Shown here one piece after another: positions 14,359 through 16,441 of a stretch of DNA of 16,441 nt. The notes under the pieces are model-generated. The model was not told the DNA's origin. It saw nothing but the letters and a program-made list of their open reading frames with translations, and made no database searches. A program made the position numbers and the translations under genes. How positions within the stretch are numbered: position 1 is the stretch's first letter; each line of letters begins with the position of its first letter. Source of the stretch: Spirochaetota bacterium (GTDB lineage: Bacteria; Spirochaetota; Spirochaetia; Treponematales; UBA12059); the NCBI GenBank assembly GCA_029565815.1, contig JAKQNL010000314.1, positions 1 through 16,441 of the forward strand, read 5' to 3'.

Positions 14359-16023
14359 CCTGTTGACGTCCCGCTGGTACAGCTCCTGGTAGACAAAACT
14401 GCGGTCACGGAGCTTGTCTTTTATGTCCTGCTGGAAGGGCATTAAGCGCCAGAATATGCCGCGCACTTCTTTGTCCAGCTTCTGGATGCCTTCGCTTTCT
14501 TTGGTTACCCAGACGATGTAGTCCTGAATGAAATATTCCTTAACATCGCCCTTGAGCTTTTGCTTTTGGAACCACTGGTAGTACTGGCCAGTTAGGCCCT
14601 CTTCCATCCAGTAATAGGATGCCTTTTCCTTGGCTGCCTGCCAGCGCATGTCCGCGACGGCAGTAGCCACTGCAACCTTTAAGTTTTTTGGATACATGGG
14701 CACGGCCAAACGGGATCGGCTGGTGTGCCGGTTGTATCGGTCAAAGGGTTCCCAGCACACGCCGGAATCGCCGTAACAGGGCAAGAGCACCACAAAAGGC
14801 TCGATGCGGTTAAGCGCGCTCTTGTAAGGCCTACAGTACACCTGCTGGTCTATGGATTCCAGCCATGCAAGGCTTTCCAGAACGTTCTCGCGCGTGCCCA
14901 TTTCGCGCAGGTTCAGGTGCAGATATTCTTTTGTTACCAGTGGAAAATGGTTACCCTGCCGGCCAACGCACATTTTAAGCATCTGCCGCACCGTGTCGAA
15001 CTCGCCGGACAAAGCCTGCAAGTCCGCCTTGGTTTCCTCACCCAGGGAGCCCATTTTCTCGCGAATGCTCACCACGTCCTTACTGGAGTCCTCGAAAGAC
15101 TCCACCGACGAAACCAGCTCTTTGTCCGCGGCCAAAAGCCGCCTGAGCATTTCGCCAAGCTCGCCTATCGTTTTTTTCTGGCCGTCGGTATAGGGCGACG
15201 GCACGTGGATGAAACCCGGAAGGCTGGAGTGATCGCTGATGATGTCCAGTCGCTCGCGGAACATGTTCTCCAGTGCTTTTCGCTCTTCGGCCTTTGCCTT
15301 AAGGATAGCCTCGGCCGTATCGCGCTTACCCATGGCTTTTTGCAGAAGTGTGTTAAAGCGAGAACGCTCATCACCCCTGGCGCTACTAACCTCGTCGGTA
15401 CTGGATGGGTTTACTTTTCCCATCGCGATAACGCGGAGCCACTCGTCCAGATAGTACACCTGCTCCTTACCTAGCTTTTGGTGGATAACCTTAGCGAACA
15501 TGGCTTTTTGATCCGGGCTTACCATGGTGGGCAGTGCAAGGCCAAAACGCAGCATAAGCTGCTTGGGCAGAACAGGTTTATTTCCTATAACACGAGGAGC
15601 CATGCGGGAAGCCATATTCCAGTAGGCAACAATAACCTGCTGGCGGTACATGCCCTTGTCTTTTGGGTCCGTAGCCTGCAGGTAACGTTTTAACAATTCG
15701 TGGAAACGCTGGGAAACCTCGCCCTCGCCGGCCATGGCTTTTTGGTAATATTGGGGGTCGTCAAAAAAATCATTAGGCTTATCTTCCTCAAAGCGCGTTA
15801 CCGGCTCGAATCGCTTTTTACTAAGATCCAGGTCAAACTCACCCTTTGCTTCCATTTCGCCGGAAACACCCATGTCTCCAAATAGGCTTTCAAAACTAGG
15901 CCCCGAGGATACAGATGGCCCTTCGTTCCTGCCGGAACCCTTTTTTGAGGTCGAACGCGTGGAAGAGAAATTCTCCGCACCGCCTATAAGAGCGGCTATC
16001 TCTGGATCGATGTCGTCGGACAT
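14338..16023 (-). CDS. Conserved-looking protein of unknown function, 561 aa
   Basis: I do not recognise a named family. The protein begins MSDDIDPEIAALIGG, then a Ser/Gly-rich, probably disordered segment (about 20-45), a second short motif (PSFESLFGDMG), and an acidic patch (EEDKPNDFFDD) before folded sequence starts near residue 90. Residues about 220-260 and 285-350 are charged, mostly helical and could form coiled coils. The C-terminal half is rich in aromatic residues and has LLPCYGDSGVCWEPFDRYNRHTSRSRLAVPMYPKN at about 413-447, where the PCYGDSGVCWEPF part stands out. No signal peptide or membrane segment is seen. The ATG at 16023 is chosen because GAGGG lies nine nt upstream; a TTG three codons earlier has no ribosome site. 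It is a monocistronic gene with its own promoter and converges on the EamA gene. The N-terminal motif is one I associate with spirochaete proteins; that is recollection, not a search. Confidence 0.85.
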   Translation of the reverse strand: MSDDIDPEIAALIGGAENFSSTRSTSKKGSGRNEGPSVSSGPSFESLFGDMGVSGEMEAKGEFDLDLSKKRFEPVTRFEEDKPNDFFDDPQYYQKAMAGEGEVSQRFHELLKRYLQATDPKDKGMYRQQVIVAYWNMASRMAPRVIGNKPVLPKQLMLRFGLALPTMVSPDQKAMFAKVIHQKLGKEQVYYLDEWLRVIAMGKVNPSSTDEVSSARGDERSRFNTLLQKAMGKRDTAEAILKAKAEERKALENMFRERLDIISDHSSLPGFIHVPSPYTDGQKKTIGELGEMLRRLLAADKELVSSVESFEDSSKDVVSIREKMGSLGEETKADLQALSGEFDTVRQMLKMCVGRQGNHFPLVTKEYLHLNLREMGTRENVLESLAWLESIDQQVYCRPYKSALNRIEPFVVLLPCYGDSGVCWEPFDRYNRHTSRSRLAVPMYPKNLKVAVATAVADMRWQAAKEKASYYWMEEGLTGQYYQWFQKQKLKGDVKEYFIQDYIVWVTKESEGIQKLDKEVRGIFWRLMPFQQDIKDKLRDRSFVYQELYQRDVNRSLSDGY

Positions 16024-16057
16024 GCCTGGCAACCCTCACAGTTTTCACGGATGTAGC

Positions 16058-16079
16058 GCAGGCTCGGCACAACGCCTGC
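16058..16079 (-). promoter_or_regulatory. Hairpin at the predicted 5' end of the 561-aa gene mRNA
   Basis: GCAGGC and GCCTGC form a perfect 6-bp stem with a 10-nt loop (16058-16063 and 16074-16079). The predicted transcription start, six or seven bases below the -10, falls at 16079-16080, so the transcript would open with this stem. Such a 5' stem often slows decay; a role here is inferred. The ribosome site and start codon lie outside the stem. Confidence 0.4.
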
Positions 16080-16085
16080 AACTCC

Positions 16086-16114
16086 ATTCTAGTCCATGAA
16101 ACGCATCCTGTCAC
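16086..16114 (-). promoter_or_regulatory. Strong-looking sigma-70 promoter of the 561-aa gene
   Basis: On the minus strand GTGACA lies at 16114-16109 (five of six), followed by a 17-nt spacer and TAGAAT at 16091-16086 (five of six). This is the best sigma-70 match in the window. The predicted leader is about 56 nt. Confidence 0.7.
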
Positions 16115-16164
16115 GCCCGCCAAGCGTTCTTAGGAAGAGGGCATACACTGGGGAAGACGAGGTT

Positions 16165-16258
16165 GAACCACAGATATGGAGAATAGTAGGTAGGGAAATC
16201 AGACCACAGAGAAGTTGCAGGCAAAATAAAGAGAAAGCAAAAAAGCGAACCACGGAGG
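16165..16258. repeat. Three degenerate ACCACAGAG-type repeats
   Basis: Copies lie at 16165-16175 (GAACCACAGAT), 16202-16211 (GACCACAGAG) and 16247-16258 (GAACCACGGAGG), starting 37 and 45 bases apart in a purine-rich stretch. They resemble the interspersed accacagag-family repeats found between genes of various bacteria. Copy number in the genome cannot be seen here. Confidence 0.35.
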
Positions 16259-16374
16259 CGCTGGAAAAAACACCTTCCGGCGTTCCCCGTAGGTACCAGC
16301 AAGAAGGTGCTACTGGAAATTCGCGGCATTGCTGCCGCAGGAAGCTTAGTCGGTTTTTAGCCGAGGCGCTGGTT

Positions 16375-16414
16375 CTGCAGTGCTCAGGCGCAAGCTGCAG
16401 GGCTCAGGGGCGAA
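16375..16414. repeat. 20-bp imperfect tandem repeat, two units
   Basis: CTGCAGTGCTCAGG at 16375-16388 recurs as CTGCAGGGCTCAGG at 16395-16408, one mismatch in 14, with a period of 20. The last six bases of the two units (CGCAAG and GGCGAA) match only with a one-base shift. Confidence 0.5.
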
Positions 16415-16441
16415 CAACCCGGAACCCGATACCGATGCTCT

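Larger units (their letters stand above)
16115..16441. other. Right-end region without a convincing gene
   Basis: About 330 bp with no reading frame I would support; the 72-codon minus frame here is mostly translation of purine-rich repeats. On the plus strand 16130-16270 is strongly purine-rich and lower in GC than the rest. It holds three copies of an ACCACAGAG-like motif, then inverted repeats at 16271-16309 and 16323-16338, then a 20-bp imperfect tandem repeat from 16375. None is followed by a T-run, so no intrinsic terminator is called. Confidence 0.6.

Noticed and set aside
14725..15474. Plus-strand open frame of 249 codons
   Set aside because: Antisense to the 561-aa gene, which has its own promoter and ribosome site; the frame has no family motif.
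16111..16329. Minus-strand open frame of 72 codons in the right-end gap
   Set aside because: Its hydrophobic stretch is the reverse reading of the purine-rich repeat region; no ribosome site or conserved feature, so not called as a gene.
1..16441. CRISPR array, tRNA, rRNA, insertion sequence or phage-type defence genes
   Set aside because: No regularly spaced repeats, no tRNA-like clover pattern, no transposase or integrase motifs in any supported frame. AddAB can act on phage DNA, but nothing else here points to a dedicated defence island.

Overview
The window looks like chromosomal DNA from a GC-moderate (mid-50s % by eye) bacterium, most likely a spirochaete of the Treponema type. The grounds are indirect: a long protein of unrecognised family that opens with a short acidic DPEIAALIGG-like tail I associate with spirochaetes, a compact AddA/AddB pair, paired short chromate transporters, and a very long cytoplasmic GH13-type protein. 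I see no rRNA, tRNA, CRISPR, phage or transposase genes, so this is mostly a housekeeping and accessory-metabolic stretch and not a mobile island. The taxonomic call is an inference.

Layout. At the left edge (2-310, +) is the C-terminal part of an EamA/DMT permease. It converges, 13 nt apart, on a four-domain REC-PAS-GGDEF-EAL regulator of cyclic-di-GMP (324-2378, -). Upstream of that, all on the minus strand and read from high to low coordinates, lies a tightly packed operon: a 1212-aa GH13 alpha-amylase-family protein (13342-9704), addB (9702-6988, GTG start), addA (6988-3515), and two half-size CHR-family transporters (3518-2961 and 2967-2455). Every junction is either a one-base gap or an overlap of 1 to 7 bases, so translation is probably coupled along all five genes. 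A second EamA permease (13445-14341, +) diverges from this operon. Its stop overlaps the stop of a 561-aa protein of unknown function (16023-14338, -). That gene has a strong-looking sigma-70 promoter and a hairpin at the predicted 5' end of its mRNA. The right end (16115-16441) has no convincing gene; it holds a purine-rich stretch with degenerate ACCACAGAG-type repeats, several inverted repeats and a short 20-bp imperfect tandem repeat.

How the genes fit. AddA and AddB should form a helicase-nuclease that resects double-strand DNA ends for recombination. AddA has a full set of SF1 helicase motifs plus a RecB-type nuclease, and AddB has a nuclease domain bracketed by the four cysteines of an AddB-type iron-sulphur staple. 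The paired CHR proteins probably make one heteromeric chromate/anion transporter. The GH13 protein heads the operon and keeps the usual catalytic Asp/Glu/Asp, but region IV reads NNPD where NHD is usual. A likely promoter for the operon contains a 13-bp dyad with the central core of LacI/GalR-family operators, so DNA-end processing genes may sit under carbohydrate-linked control. The REC-PAS-GGDEF-EAL protein appears able both to make and to break c-di-GMP and may have its own promoter. I found no clearly undescribed system; the best candidates for a closer look are the operon composition, the operator-like dyad, the unusual GH13 protein and the 561-aa unknown.
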